Counted from the first letter of the stretch, positions 1-8,094 are shown. The stretch: 18,320 nucleotides of DNA from an uncultured Holophagaceae bacterium (GCA_903927605.1 CAIYNT010000019.1:1-18320), one strand, 5' to 3'. The notes: generated by a model not told the origin, from the letters alone. Numbers and translations: made by a program.

Positions 1-444
1 AGGCGTTTCCTTGTTCTTGCCGAGGTTGCCGCCCACGATGAGGCCCGCCGGACGCTGGCGCAGGCGGGCGGCCACCACCGCGGCACCCTCGCTGTTGAAG
101 CCCATGCGGTTGAGGATCAGGCCCGCCTCGGGAAAGCGGAACAGGCGTGGTCTCGGATTGCCCGGCTGGGGTCGCGGCGTGACGGTGCCGATCTCCACAT
201 GGCCGAAGCCCAGGGCCTTCCAGAGCGGTAGCAGGGTGGCCCCCTTGTCGAGCCCCGCGGCGAGGCCCAGCGGCGTGGGGAAATCCAGACCGAGGGCATG
301 GCGGCGCAGGGAGGGCGCGTGGTGCGGCTCTGGCAACCGGGGCCAAGCACAGGCGCGCTCCCCCAGCCAGAAGGCCAGATTGTGCGCGGTTTCGGGATCG
401 AGGCGGAAGAGCAGGGGGCGGAGCGTCCCGTAGAGGTCCATCAT
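1..444 (-). CDS. pyrD: Dihydroorotate dehydrogenase (quinone), class 2, N-terminal part
   Basis: This is the N-terminal 148 codons of PyrD; the gene runs off the left edge. Class 2 enzymes oxidise dihydroorotate to orotate in pyrimidine synthesis, using FMN and passing electrons to membrane quinone. The translation begins MMDLYGTLRPLLFRLDPE, the N-terminal membrane-associating helix region of the class. It continues with PLGLAAGLDKGATLLP, the conserved block VEIGTVTPRPQPGNPRPRLF, then LNRMGFNSEG and GGNLGKNKETP, all family hallmarks. The start is the first of two consecutive ATGs (444-442). This ATG overlaps the TGA stop of the upstream Ig-like gene as ATGA, which suggests translational coupling. 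The catalytic and C-terminal FMN-binding parts lie outside the window, so integrity cannot be judged. The family call is very secure from the visible part. Confidence 0.95.
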   Translation of the reverse strand, partial: MMDLYGTLRPLLFRLDPETAHNLAFWLGERACAWPRLPEPHHAPSLRRHALGLDFPTPLGLAAGLDKGATLLPLWKALGFGHVEIGTVTPRPQPGNPRPRLFRFPEAGLILNRMGFNSEGAAVVAARLRQRPAGLIVGGNLGKNKETP

Positions 445-815
445 TTCACCGTCACCGTGGCCATGGCGGTGATCTCCTTGAACTCCTCGCGCCGTACCTG
501 GACGTGGTAGGTCCCGGGTTGGGCAGGAGCGGTGTAGATGCCCGCGGGGGTAATGGATCCGCCCCCCTGCTCCACCACGCGCCAGCCCACGGGGCCTGCT
601 TGGGAGTGGGCACCCTCCTGGACATTGATCTCGGCCTGGAAGGTCTGGGTGGCACCAGTGCCCAAGCTGACGGCCACGGGGCGGAGGCTCAGGGTAGGAA
701 CGAATGGCTCGGCAAGCTTCAAGGGCTCGGCGCTTCCTGGGGCCTTGCAGGTCAGGGCCAGTAGGAGGGAACTTGCGGATAGGATGCGGACGAACTGAGC
801 GTGGGACAACGCCAT
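441..815 (-). CDS. Small exported Ig-like domain protein, function unknown
   Basis: A 124-residue protein whose specific function I do not recognise. Residues 1-29 form a signal sequence: a short polar start, hydrophobic SASSLLLALT, then a Cys at about 23. The residue before this Cys is Thr, which is poor for a lipobox, so lipoprotein status is doubtful. The rest resembles one bacterial Ig-like domain, with LSLRPVAVSLGTGATQTFQA as the first strands, then VGWRVVEQGGGSITPAGIYT and PGTYHVQV, ending in the strand TAMATVTVK. The GxITPAGxYTAP pattern is typical of Ig-like repeats in secreted or surface proteins. A GAGG about six bases upstream supports the ATG at 815. It sits 45 bases downstream of Wzi-1 and its stop overlaps the pyrD start (ATGA), so it is in the same transcript. 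An envelope role is inferred from the signal and the neighbour only. Confidence 0.75.
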   Translation of the reverse strand: MALSHAQFVRILSASSLLLALTCKAPGSAEPLKLAEPFVPTLSLRPVAVSLGTGATQTFQAEINVQEGAHSQAGPVGWRVVEQGGGSITPAGIYTAPAQPGTYHVQVRREEFKEITAMATVTVK

Positions 816-860
816 GCAGACCTCGAAGGGCCCCTAGGATAGCGCAGGCATGGGCCTCAG

Positions 861-2345
861 CTAGAACACTCGGAATGCCTGGAAGACGCTGAAGACCCAT
901 CCCCAGCGCAAGGATGCGTCCGGGAGTTCATTTCGCCGCGAGGCCAGCGACGCACCCACCCGGCCCGTCGAGGTGCGCCACTGGGCATCGGCCTGCAGAA
1001 ACCAGGAGCCGGTGCCCGAGGGATTGCCCCGGCCCGTCGAGGTGCGCCACTGGGCATCGGCCTGCAGAAACCAGGAGCCGGTGCCCGAGGGATTGCCCTG
1101 GGCCGCCGTGGCTCGCACACCCTTGAGGCGTCCCTGTCCCTCCAGGAAAAGGGGCAGGCCCACCTCCACCGTGCGGGTGATGGACTCCCGTCCGAAGGCC
1201 GCGCCCAGCGGATCACCGTAGGTCGAGAAGCCGGCGAGGTAGGCAGGCTGGAGGATGGCCGTCTGCGCCATGGGCGAAGCGGCGCCCGCATACTCGAGCC
1301 CGAGGTCCCAACCCTCCCATATCAGCTGGAACCCACCGAGATCCCGGGCGGGGACCAGGGCTATGGCGTCGCGGTCGGGTGCGCCGCGCCGGCTGGCGTA
1401 CATCGAAGCACCCCGGGCCTGGACCAGCTGGGCCAGGAAAGGCAGGCGCACCCTCAGCTCGGCCAGAGATTCGGTGCGGGTGGAGAAGGATGGTGCCGAA
1501 TGGCCCAGGTCATCATGGCCACCTTCCATGCTCACGATGCCGAGGCTGGTTTCCACAAGCGCGCCAAAGGAGCCTCGCACGAGGCCGCCCCAGAGGATGG
1601 GTCGCTGGAGATCCAGGCCCGCAGCCTGGGCCTTGATGCGTGCCTCGCGAGCGGTCATCCACTCCGGAATGGGACGGTCCCCTTGCAGGCGTCCTGCGAG
1701 GGCTTCCGCCCGCCAGCGGCCCAGGGGCAGGGTGGCCTCGGGTGTGGTTAGGGAGAAGCGGGGAAAAGGCCTCGCCGCATCACCCAGCAGGTCGCCTGCG
1801 TTGAGGCCTGAACCCCAGGCGAAGGGCGCCTGCTCGAGGGCCATGCGCCAGCCCGCTTCCGTCTGGTAGGCGAAGGCAGCCCGCTGGAGGATGCCCCTGG
1901 TGTGGTCGTGGTCCCGAAGCGCCAGCATGGTCGCTGAGAGAGACCACCCACCCAGGACGTAGCGCCCCTGCAGGCCCAGGCCCCAGCCCTCGGTGCCATG
2001 GCCCAGGCCCTCGCCCCCGGTCAGCGGGGTATAGGCGCCGTCCGACCCCGCGCCGCCGAGACCCACCTCGAACGATGGCAGGGACGAGGGCGGCAAGGGT
2101 ACCTGGCCCAGGGTCCAGTCCAGCCGCGCCTGTCGCAGCGCCGTGGCGCCATCCTGGTCGATGGGGGCCTGGGCGAAAGCAGGTGCAATGGCGAAGAGGG
2201 AAAAGAAAAGAAACCGCGAATGACGTAAATGGGCGCGAAGAAAAAAGGAGGCAGGGCCCGCAGGTCTGGAAACCGAGGTTTGACCCCATCTCCCTTCGCG
2301 CGCCCGCAGGGGGATTCGCGTGATTCGCGGTTCGCTGTTTTTCAC
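861..2345 (-). CDS. Wzi-like outer-membrane capsule assembly protein (Wzi-1)
   Basis: About 494 codons. After a signal segment (roughly residues 45-60, FLFFSLFAIAPAFAQA) comes a beta-barrel-like chain of alternating hydrophobic strands, ending in aromatic VFQAFRVF as outer-membrane proteins do. Motifs shared with the second copy at 14184-15821 include GWR(M/L)xLE, WGxGL, LLG(D/E)AxRPFPRF, GRLxxxRxxP and GDPLGxAxG. These fit the Wzi capsule-assembly family (E. coli Wzi is about 480 residues), which binds surface polysaccharide at the outer membrane. Two oddities stand out. Residues 417-462 are a perfect 23-residue tandem duplication. Residues 1-45 are encoded by a palindromic repeat element, and the only usable in-frame start is the GTG at 2345, which overlaps the previous gene's stop as GTGA. 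No ATG, GTG or TTG lies closer to the signal segment. The Wzi call rests on motif resemblance and context. Confidence 0.7.
   Translation of the reverse strand: MKNSEPRITRIPLRAREGRWGQTSVSRPAGPASFFLRAHLRHSRFLFFSLFAIAPAFAQAPIDQDGATALRQARLDWTLGQVPLPPSSLPSFEVGLGGAGSDGAYTPLTGGEGLGHGTEGWGLGLQGRYVLGGWSLSATMLALRDHDHTRGILQRAAFAYQTEAGWRMALEQAPFAWGSGLNAGDLLGDAARPFPRFSLTTPEATLPLGRWRAEALAGRLQGDRPIPEWMTAREARIKAQAAGLDLQRPILWGGLVRGSFGALVETSLGIVSMEGGHDDLGHSAPSFSTRTESLAELRVRLPFLAQLVQARGASMYASRRGAPDRDAIALVPARDLGGFQLIWEGWDLGLEYAGAASPMAQTAILQPAYLAGFSTYGDPLGAAFGRESITRTVEVGLPLFLEGQGRLKGVRATAAQGNPSGTGSWFLQADAQWRTSTGRGNPSGTGSWFLQADAQWRTSTGRVGASLASRRNELPDASLRWGWVFSVFQAFRVF
959..1098. repeat. Perfect 69-bp tandem duplication inside Wzi-1
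   Basis: Position 959 onward is identical to the sequence 69 bases later through 1098, so there are two complete identical copies (about 959-1027 and 1028-1096) plus two extra bases. The match breaks at 958/1027 (a versus c) and 1030/1099 (c versus t). The unit is in frame and encodes 23 residues running from GNPSGTGSW to WRTSTGR. That length would suit one strand-turn-strand unit of a beta barrel. Complete identity including silent positions implies a very recent event or an assembly error. Confidence 0.97.
2212..2332. repeat. Palindromic (REP/MITE-like) element overlapping the 5' end of Wzi-1
   Basis: The two ends are inverted copies. AACCGCGAAT at 2212-2221 is the exact reverse complement of ATTCGCGGTT at 2323-2332. 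GGGCGCGAAG at 2231-2240 pairs with CTTCGCGCGCCC at 2294-2305, with two extra bases on the right. Near the centre a small perfect hairpin, AAACC-GA-GGTTT, lies at 2270-2281. The right arm also holds a direct repeat, ATTCGCG at 2314 and 2323. The symmetry about position ~2273 suggests a mobile or extragenic palindromic element. No transposase is encoded. Whether other copies exist in the genome cannot be seen here. Confidence 0.6.
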
Positions 2346-4147
2346 GGTTCAAGGATCTTGATGAATTCGATCCTCGCGCCCAGTTCCAGGTCATCGAGGA
2401 TCTTCATCGCGTGGTCGAGGTCTTCCACTTCGCCCAAGCGTGTGTATTTCCCGGTAAGGTGGGGCGTGGCGTTGGTGGTGATGAAGAACTGGCTGCCGCC
2501 GGTGTCCTTGCCCGAAAGCGCCATGCCCACGCTGCCCGGGCCGTACCAGGTCAGCGAGTCCTCGCAGCGCACCGTGTAGCCGGGCCCACCGTCCATGGTG
2601 TCAAAGGGCGAGCCCATCTGCACCACGAAGTCCGGCACCACCCGGGGCACCAGGTGACCATCGAAGTAGCCCTGCCGCGCCAGCATCACCAGGTTGGCTA
2701 CGTTCATGGGGGCCACCTGCGGATCGAGCCTTAGCGTAAAGCTGCGCTTTCCGCTAAGGGAAATGCGAAGGCGTACGGGCTTGCCGCGCTCGGCGAGGCG
2801 GGCGGCCTCTTTGAGTATGGCGGCATCGGTCGGCGTGGGCTTCGGCGCGGCGGGCCAGGGTGCGGTCGGATCGAGTTTCACCAGCGCCCGCCACGCCTCG
2901 TACCGGCAGACCCAGTCGGGATGCTGGAGCCAGGGCTGTAGCTGCGTTTTCTGGCTCTCGGGCGACAGCTTCCATCGTGCAAAGCTCTGGATGAGCGTCT
3001 GCTGGGAGTCGAACTGCGTGTCGTTCCAGGTGAGCCTCGTGATCGCAGCGAGATCGGCGGGGGCCGAAGGAAGATCCTCGATGGCGGCGGCGCGGGCGAC
3101 GGCATCGGAACCGGCTAGCAGGCGGGTCCTAACTTGGTCCGCCTGCTCTGGATTCTGTCGGCGCAACGTGGGAAGGAGCGCACCAAGCATCCGAGGGCTC
3201 GAAGCGCCAAGGGGCGGCTCCTGGCGCAGGGCGGATTGGAGGAAGGGAAGGGACGTCTCCAGTTTGGCCAGGGCCTGGAACCCATACCACTGGGCGAGGG
3301 GCTGAGTTGCACAAGACCAGGGATCACCGCTGACCTCGAAAGCCTCGACGGGCGCGGGGTTTGGAATGCCTTCGGACAGTCGGGAGAGAACGCCCACACA
3401 GGCTTTATCCAAGATGGACAGATCCGGGCGCAGGAGTCCGAGCCCCGACCAGGCCGGCGAATCCGGTGTCAGGGACTGGAAGGCCCGGAGAGCCAGATCC
3501 CGGCGCTGGGTCCAGGGCGCCCGGTTCCACGCATCCAGCAGTGCCAGAAGGCTGCCAGCCGTGGCCGGCACCGGCGGAAGCAGCTCCTTCTCCTTTCCTG
3601 CCATCACCAGCCGCAACCGCGCGGCCTGGGCGCGCGTGGGATCGACCTTGCCGGCCTTCTGAAGAGCATCGAGGAAGGCCTGAAGGGCCGTCGACACCTC
3701 GGCGCCATTCAGCCGCGCGGTGGCGATGGAGGCTTCCAGGTGCAGGTGGTTCGGCCAGATGGCTGCATCTGCGGAGGTGAGGCCATCCAGCGCCATCAGT
3801 GCCTTCGTGCTCTTCAGGCGGTTCAGGAAGAACAGAGCGGTGAAGCGCTCCTGGGGCGTGCGGGCGACCGTCGCCTTGGCCTCCCAGGCTTCAAGTGTGG
3901 GCTTCTCCAGTTCCGGCGGCAGCAGGGGAGAAGCCCCCGGAGCACCGATACGCTGGATGGACCTTTCCAGTCGTGCGCGGTCTGCCAGGGGCAGGGCGGC
4001 CCTCTGAGCATCGGTCCAGGTCAGTGGTTGCCGTGCCCACTCGGCCCGGATGGCGTCGCGGACCGTGAAGCACGGGGTTCCAGCGGTGGCAGCCAGGGCT
4101 AGAAGGGCCAGCAGTGGGAGGAGAGGCCTGGGGCGGGATGGGGTCAT
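2342..4147 (-). CDS. Exported cyclophilin-type peptidyl-prolyl cis-trans isomerase with helical-repeat N-terminal region
   Basis: A 601-residue protein. Residues 1-24 (MTPSRPRPLLPLLALLALAA...) are a clear Sec signal peptide, which is why I use the ATG at 4147; the frame stays open further upstream without signal-like sequence. Residues about 30-455 are mostly short amphipathic helices with LxxLxxW-type patterns, resembling HEAT/TPR-like helical repeats. Residues about 467-601 are a cyclophilin domain: GYFDG, RVVPDFVVQMGSP, GSVGMALSGKDTGGSQFFIT, HLTGKYTRLGEV. Key positions Arg502, Phe507, Gln510, Gln553 and His563 are retained, but the usual F-H-R triad reads V-P-R (500-502). Cyclophilins catalyse proline isomerisation during folding. 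The signal peptide places this one in the periplasm, where it could help fold the Wzi-like protein encoded next (GTGA overlap); that link is inferred. No strong ribosome site is seen. Confidence 0.88.
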   Translation of the reverse strand: MTPSRPRPLLPLLALLALAATAGTPCFTVRDAIRAEWARQPLTWTDAQRAALPLADRARLERSIQRIGAPGASPLLPPELEKPTLEAWEAKATVARTPQERFTALFFLNRLKSTKALMALDGLTSADAAIWPNHLHLEASIATARLNGAEVSTALQAFLDALQKAGKVDPTRAQAARLRLVMAGKEKELLPPVPATAGSLLALLDAWNRAPWTQRRDLALRAFQSLTPDSPAWSGLGLLRPDLSILDKACVGVLSRLSEGIPNPAPVEAFEVSGDPWSCATQPLAQWYGFQALAKLETSLPFLQSALRQEPPLGASSPRMLGALLPTLRRQNPEQADQVRTRLLAGSDAVARAAAIEDLPSAPADLAAITRLTWNDTQFDSQQTLIQSFARWKLSPESQKTQLQPWLQHPDWVCRYEAWRALVKLDPTAPWPAAPKPTPTDAAILKEAARLAERGKPVRLRISLSGKRSFTLRLDPQVAPMNVANLVMLARQGYFDGHLVPRVVPDFVVQMGSPFDTMDGGPGYTVRCEDSLTWYGPGSVGMALSGKDTGGSQFFITTNATPHLTGKYTRLGEVEDLDHAMKILDDLELGARIEFIKILEP

Positions 4148-4340
4148 GTCAGCGCATCCGGGGTTAGGGGCGAGGCGGCCAGGGGCGGGGGAAGGCTTAC
4201 TGGGCCGATGACCGTGGCGCGGAGATCCGCTCCGGGTCAGACTGGATTCGGTTCGATCCGATCCATCGTGCTCCCTGGGACGTCTTCCTGTCGATCCAGG
4301 TACCGCCGGAGAACAGTCGCGCCCCTGCTCGAGGGACTCC
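4148..4340. promoter_or_regulatory. Divergent intergenic region, probable promoters for the isomerase operon and rfbF
   Basis: This 193-base gap separates the starts of two divergent operons, so promoters for both directions are expected here. I see no convincing -35/-10 pair. A ribosome-binding site for rfbF (GAGGGA, five bases before the ATG at 4341) is clear. No riboswitch-like or operator-like structure was recognised. Confidence 0.4.
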
Positions 4341-5111
4341 ATGAAAGCAGTGATTCTGGCCGGGGGATTGGGCACCCGCATCAGCGAAGAGACCCAGATC
4401 AAGCCCAAGCCCATGGTGGAGATCGGCGGGAAGCCGATCCTGTGGCACGTCATGAAGATCTACGCCCACCACGGCATCAACGACTTCGTGATCTGCTGCG
4501 GCTACAAGGGCTATGTGATCAAGGAATACTTCGCCAATTACTTCCTGCACATGTCCAATGTGACCTTCGACATGGCGAACAACCGCATGGAGGTCCATCA
4601 GAACCATGCGGAACCCTGGCGCGTGACCCTGGTGGACACCGGCGAGGCGACCATGACCGGCGGACGCCTGAAGCGCGTGCGGGAGTTCCTGCAGGACGAG
4701 GAGGCCTTCTGCTTCACCTACGGGGACGGCGTGGCCGACATAGACATCCCCCGGCTGCTCGCCTTCCATCGGGAGAACAAGGTCCTGGCGACTTTGACGG
4801 CCACCTACCCGCCGGGCCGCTTCGGCGCGCTGGACATCCAGGCCCATCTGGTGACCTCCTTCAAGGAGAAACCCGTGGGGGTTGGCGGCAAGATCAACGG
4901 CGGTTTCTTCGTCCTGTCGCCCAAGGTGATCGATCTCATCCAGGGCGACGAGACTATCTGGGAGCGGGGCCCGCTGGAGACCCTCGCCGCCCGGGGCCAG
5001 CTGGCCGCCTACACGCACGAGGGCTTCTGGCAGCCCATGGACACCCTGCGGGACAAACTCCACCTCGAGGAGCTCTGGGCCTCGGGCCGTGCGCCCTGGA
5101 AGGTGTGGTGA
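4341..5111 (+). CDS. rfbF: Glucose-1-phosphate cytidylyltransferase
   Basis: A 256-residue enzyme that makes CDP-glucose from CTP and glucose-1-phosphate in the cytoplasm, the entry step to CDP-3,6-dideoxyhexoses. The N-terminal nucleotide-binding motif [18 protein letters not shown] is intact, followed by the substrate block [20 protein letters not shown]. Next come [25 protein letters not shown], the metal-site stretch [14 protein letters not shown], and [13 protein letters not shown], all typical of RfbF/AscA. Length equals the family norm (~257). Start: the ATG at 4341 has GAGGGA five bases upstream. The TGA stop shares one base with the rfbG start (TGATG), so translation is probably coupled. 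It is the first gene of a five-gene operon. Very secure call. Confidence 0.97.
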   Translation: MKAVILAGGLGTRISEETQIKPKPMVEIGGKPILWHVMKIYAHHGINDFVICCGYKGYVIKEYFANYFLHMSNVTFDMANNRMEVHQNHAEPWRVTLVDTGEATMTGGRLKRVREFLQDEEAFCFTYGDGVADIDIPRLLAFHRENKVLATLTATYPPGRFGALDIQAHLVTSFKEKPVGVGGKINGGFFVLSPKVIDLIQGDETIWERGPLETLAARGQLAAYTHEGFWQPMDTLRDKLHLEELWASGRAPWKVW

Positions 5112-6193
5112 TGGACCCCGCCTTCTGGAAGGGCAAGCGGGTCTTCCTCACGGGCCATACGGGCTTCAAGGGGAGCTGGCTCTCGCTGTGGCTACAGGCT
5201 CTCGGAGCGGAGGTCAGCGGCTATGCCCTGGCCCCCGCCACCTCGCCGGCCCTGTTTGATCTGGCGCGAGTCGCCGAAGGCATGCATTCCACTCTGGGCG
5301 ATATTCGGAACCTGGCCGGGCTCACCACAGCCCTGCGGGAGGCACAGCCTGAGATCGTCCTCCACCTGGCCGCCCAGGCCCTGGTGCGTGCCTCCTACGC
5401 CGATCCGGTAGGGACCTACGGCACCAATGTCATGGGTACCGTTCACCTGCTTGAGGCGGTGCGTGCCACCCCGGGTGTGCGGGCCGTGGTGGTGGTGACC
5501 AGCGACAAGTGCTACGAGAACCGCGAGTGGCTCTGGGGCTACCGCGAGGACGAGCCCATGGGTGGCCACGATCCCTACAGCAACAGCAAGGGCTGCGCCG
5601 AGCTGGTGACCAGCGCCTACCGACGCTCCTTCTTCCCACCAACCCGCCACGCGGAGCATGGCGTGGCCCTGGCCAGCGCCCGGGCCGGGAACGTCATCGG
5701 CGGCGGGGACTGGGCGGAGGATCGCCTGGTGCCGGATGCCCTCCGCGCCATCGAGGCAGGCCAGACCGCAGTCATCCGAAGCCCCGGGGCCGTGCGGCCC
5801 TGGCAGCACGTGCTGGAGCCACTCTCGGGCTACCTCGTCCTGGCGGAGGCCCTCCATCAACAGGGGGCTGCCTTCGCTGAAGGCTGGAACTTTGGTCCCT
5901 TCGACGCCGATGCCCGACCCGTGGCCTGGCTAGTGGAATCGCTGACCCGCACTTGGGGGGAGGGTGCCGGCTTTCGCATCGAGGCCTCCGGCGAGACCCT
6001 GCACGAGGCCCACCTGCTCAAGCTCGACATCTCCAAGGCCCGGGCGCGCCTGCACTGGCAGCCGCGCTGGGGCCTCGACACCTGTCTGGCCAGCATCGTC
6101 CAATGGCACCGGGCCCGCCTGACGGGCTCGGACCCGAAGGCCGTTACCCTCGACCAGATCGCGGCCTACCAGGCCGGCCGCCAGCCTTTCTGA
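5111..6193 (+). CDS. rfbG: CDP-glucose 4,6-dehydratase
   Basis: A 360-residue short-chain dehydrogenase/reductase that converts CDP-glucose to CDP-4-keto-6-deoxyglucose using tightly bound NAD. The translation starts [20 protein letters not shown], with the glycine-rich TGHTGFKG dinucleotide motif. It continues with LHLAAQALVRASYADPVGTY, VVVTSDKCYENREWLWGYRE (which contains the family's Asp-Lys active-site pair), YSNSKGCAELV (the YxxxK catalytic pair), AGNVIGGGDWAEDRLVPD and RPWQHVLEPLSGYL. Length matches the usual ~360. The frame is open far upstream, but the ATG at 5111 overlaps the rfbF stop and gives the family N-terminus, so it is chosen. Second gene of the CDP-sugar operon. Very secure. 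Confidence 0.96.
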   Translation: MDPAFWKGKRVFLTGHTGFKGSWLSLWLQALGAEVSGYALAPATSPALFDLARVAEGMHSTLGDIRNLAGLTTALREAQPEIVLHLAAQALVRASYADPVGTYGTNVMGTVHLLEAVRATPGVRAVVVVTSDKCYENREWLWGYREDEPMGGHDPYSNSKGCAELVTSAYRRSFFPPTRHAEHGVALASARAGNVIGGGDWAEDRLVPDALRAIEAGQTAVIRSPGAVRPWQHVLEPLSGYLVLAEALHQQGAAFAEGWNFGPFDADARPVAWLVESLTRTWGEGAGFRIEASGETLHEAHLLKLDISKARARLHWQPRWGLDTCLASIVQWHRARLTGSDPKAVTLDQIAAYQAGRQPF

Positions 6194-6205
6194 CCTTCCT
6201 TGAAC

Positions 6206-6210
6206 GGTGA
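6206..6210 (+). promoter_or_regulatory. Ribosome-binding site deciding the rfbH TTG start
   Basis: GGTGA lies four bases before the TTG at 6215. The alternative TTG at 6200 has no purine-rich site upstream. This, with the 437-residue length it gives (equal to Yersinia E1), favours 6215. Confidence 0.5.
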
Positions 6211-6214
6211 CCCT

Positions 6215-7528
6215 TTGCAGACACGCGATGACCTCCGCGAACAGATCGGCCGGTTAGTGGAAGCCTATGCGGCCCTGGCCTACGCGCCGGCGCCCTTCGA
6301 GCCCGGCAGCACGCCGGTTCCCCCCGCTGGGAAGGTGCTAGGGGCCCCGGAGCTGAAGCACATGGTCGATGCCGCCCTGGATGGCTGGCTTACCACGGGG
6401 CGCTTCAACGACCAGTTCGAGCGGCGCCTGGCTGACTTCCTTGGGGTGAAGCACGTCCTCACCGTGAACAGCGGGTCCTCAGCGAACCTCGTGGCCTTCA
6501 TGTCCCTGACCTCGCCCCGCCTGGGCGACCGAGCCATCCGCCCCGGGGACGAAGTCATCGGCGTGGCGGCAGGCTTCCCCACGACCGTTAACCCCATCCT
6601 CCAGGCTGGTGCGGTGCCGGTCTTCGTGGACGTCACGCTGCCCACCTACAACATCGACCCCACGCTCATCGAGGCGGCCATCACGCCGCGCACGCGGGCC
6701 ATCATGCTGGCCCACACCCTGGGCAATCCCTACAACCTGGGCGTGGTCACCGCCCTCTGCAAGAAGCATGGCCTGTGGCTCATCGAGGATTGCTGCGACG
6801 CGCTGGGTTCCACCTACCAGAGCCGCAAGGTCGGCACCTTCGGCGACATCGGCACCCTGAGCTTCTACCCTGCGCACCACATGACCATGGGCGAGGGCGG
6901 GGCGGTCTTCACCCGCAGCGCCGAGCTGCGGAAGATCCTCGAGTCCTTCCGCGACTGGGGCCGCGACTGCTTCTGCCCGCCGGGCAAGGACAACACCTGC
7001 TGCAACCGCTTTGGCTGGAAGCTCGGTGACCTGCCCCAGGGTTACGATCACAAGTACATCTACTCGCACGTCGGGTACAACCTGAAGATCACGGACATGC
7101 AGGCGGCCTGCGGCCTCGCGCAGCTGGACCGGCTCGAAGGCTTCATCGCCTCCCGCAGGGCCAACTTCGCCTTCCTGCGCGAGCGCCTGCGCTCCTGCGA
7201 GGAACACCTGATCCTCCCCGAGGCCACCGAAGGCTCCGATCCCAGCTGGTTCGGCTTCCTCCTGTCGCTGCGGGAAAGTTCTCCCTTCCGCCGTCTGGAT
7301 CTGCTCAATCAGCTCAACGAGCGGCGGGTCGGTACCCGGCTGCTCTTCGCGGGCAACCTCGTGCGCCAGCCCTACATGGCTGGGCAGGCCTACCGGGTGG
7401 CGGGGGAGCTCACCCACACCGACTTCGTCATGAACCAGACCTTCTGGATCGGCGTGTATCCGGGCCTCAGCGAGACGATGCTGGACTACGCGGCCACCGA
7501 GATCGAGCGCTTCCTGGAGATCCGGTGA
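6215..7528 (+). CDS. rfbH: CDP-4-keto-6-deoxy-D-glucose 3-dehydrase (E1)
   Basis: A 437-residue member of the aminotransferase fold that uses pyridoxamine phosphate (PMP) and a [2Fe-2S] cluster to remove the C3 hydroxyl of CDP-4-keto-6-deoxyglucose. In this family the PLP-anchoring lysine is replaced by histidine, and here the motif reads [14 protein letters not shown] with His221 at that position. The cluster ligands follow the E1 pattern C-x57-C-x1-C-x7-C exactly: Cys194, Cys252, Cys254, Cys262. Other hallmarks are [57 protein letters not shown] and [11 protein letters not shown]. The start is a TTG; 6215 is preferred over the TTG at 6200 because of a GGTGA before it and because it reproduces the E1 N-terminus and length. 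It needs an iron-sulfur flavoprotein reductase (E3), which is not encoded in this window. Very secure. Confidence 0.96.
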   Translation: MQTRDDLREQIGRLVEAYAALAYAPAPFEPGSTPVPPAGKVLGAPELKHMVDAALDGWLTTGRFNDQFERRLADFLGVKHVLTVNSGSSANLVAFMSLTSPRLGDRAIRPGDEVIGVAAGFPTTVNPILQAGAVPVFVDVTLPTYNIDPTLIEAAITPRTRAIMLAHTLGNPYNLGVVTALCKKHGLWLIEDCCDALGSTYQSRKVGTFGDIGTLSFYPAHHMTMGEGGAVFTRSAELRKILESFRDWGRDCFCPPGKDNTCCNRFGWKLGDLPQGYDHKYIYSHVGYNLKITDMQAACGLAQLDRLEGFIASRRANFAFLRERLRSCEEHLILPEATEGSDPSWFGFLLSLRESSPFRRLDLLNQLNERRVGTRLLFAGNLVRQPYMAGQAYRVAGELTHTDFVMNQTFWIGVYPGLSETMLDYAATEIERFLEIR

Positions 7529-8091
7529 CCGCAGCGCCGGGCCCCATGGCCACCAGTCATGGGACCGGTCTCGCCGGTTGCCTGGAACTGCGGTTCCGAC
7601 CACACCACGATGTCCGTGGCCTCTTCCTGAAGACCTACCACGAGACCACCTTCCGGGCCCTGGGGCTCTGCACGGACTGGCGCGAGGAGTTCGTGTCCAC
7701 TTCGGCGAAGGGGGTGCTTCGTGGCCTGCACTTCCAGGTGCCGCCGGAGCAGCACACCAAGCTGGTCGTCTGCCTCGCGGGTCGCGTGCTGGATGTCGTC
7801 CTGGACCTGCGGGCGGGCTCGCCCACCTACGGAACCTGCGCGTCGGTGGAGCTGTCGCCAGGGCGGGCCAACGCGATGTACGTTCCCGCAGGCTTCGCCC
7901 ACGGCTTTCAGGCCCTGGAGGATGGCTCGATCCTGCATTACAAGGTGAGCTCGATGCACGCCCCGGCCCAGGACCAGGGGCTGCGCTGGGACAGCATCGG
8001 CTTCGCCTGGCCCATCACCGCGCCCATCCTGTCGCCGCGGGATGCCACGTTCGGCGCCCTCGCCGACTTCCAGACCCCCTTCCGGAGCTGA
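7525..8091 (+). CDS. RmlC-like sugar epimerase, probable CDP-3,6-dideoxy-4-keto-hexulose 5-epimerase (AscE-type)
   Basis: A 188-residue cupin of the dTDP-4-dehydrorhamnose 3,5-epimerase family. Visible motifs are [19 protein letters not shown] with the catalytic-base His69, [18 protein letters not shown] with Lys79, [10 protein letters not shown] with His126, LHYK with Tyr139, and LSPRD with Asp173. Lying between rfbH and a reductase gene, its substrate is more likely a CDP-4-keto-3,6-dideoxyhexose, as for AscE of the ascarylose pathway, than dTDP-4-keto-6-deoxyglucose. The tyrosine pair usual after LYK (…DYYAP) is SMHAP here, which may reflect a different substrate. The start GTG overlaps the rfbH stop (GTGA) and has GGAG five bases upstream; an in-frame ATG at 7546 is the alternative. 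The family is secure; the substrate is inferred from context. Confidence 0.88.
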   Translation: MTAAPGPMATSHGTGLAGCLELRFRPHHDVRGLFLKTYHETTFRALGLCTDWREEFVSTSAKGVLRGLHFQVPPEQHTKLVVCLAGRVLDVVLDLRAGSPTYGTCASVELSPGRANAMYVPAGFAHGFQALEDGSILHYKVSSMHAPAQDQGLRWDSIGFAWPITAPILSPRDATFGALADFQTPFRS

Positions 8092-8094
8092 CCC

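Noticed and set aside
959..1098. The tandem repeat as a CRISPR array
   Set aside because: Only two contiguous copies with no spacers, in frame within a coding region.
3134..4102. Open plus-strand frame of 322 codons
   Set aside because: Antisense to the isomerase helical region, with low-complexity Gly/Arg-rich translation. The minus-strand reading has a signal peptide and a cyclophilin domain.
4208..5110. Upstream 301-codon extension of rfbG in the same frame
   Set aside because: It runs through rfbF in the wrong frame and has no family match; the ATG at 5111 gives the complete dehydratase.
6479..7603. Open minus-strand frame of 374 codons
   Set aside because: Antisense to rfbH, which has all its catalytic motifs; no family resemblance.
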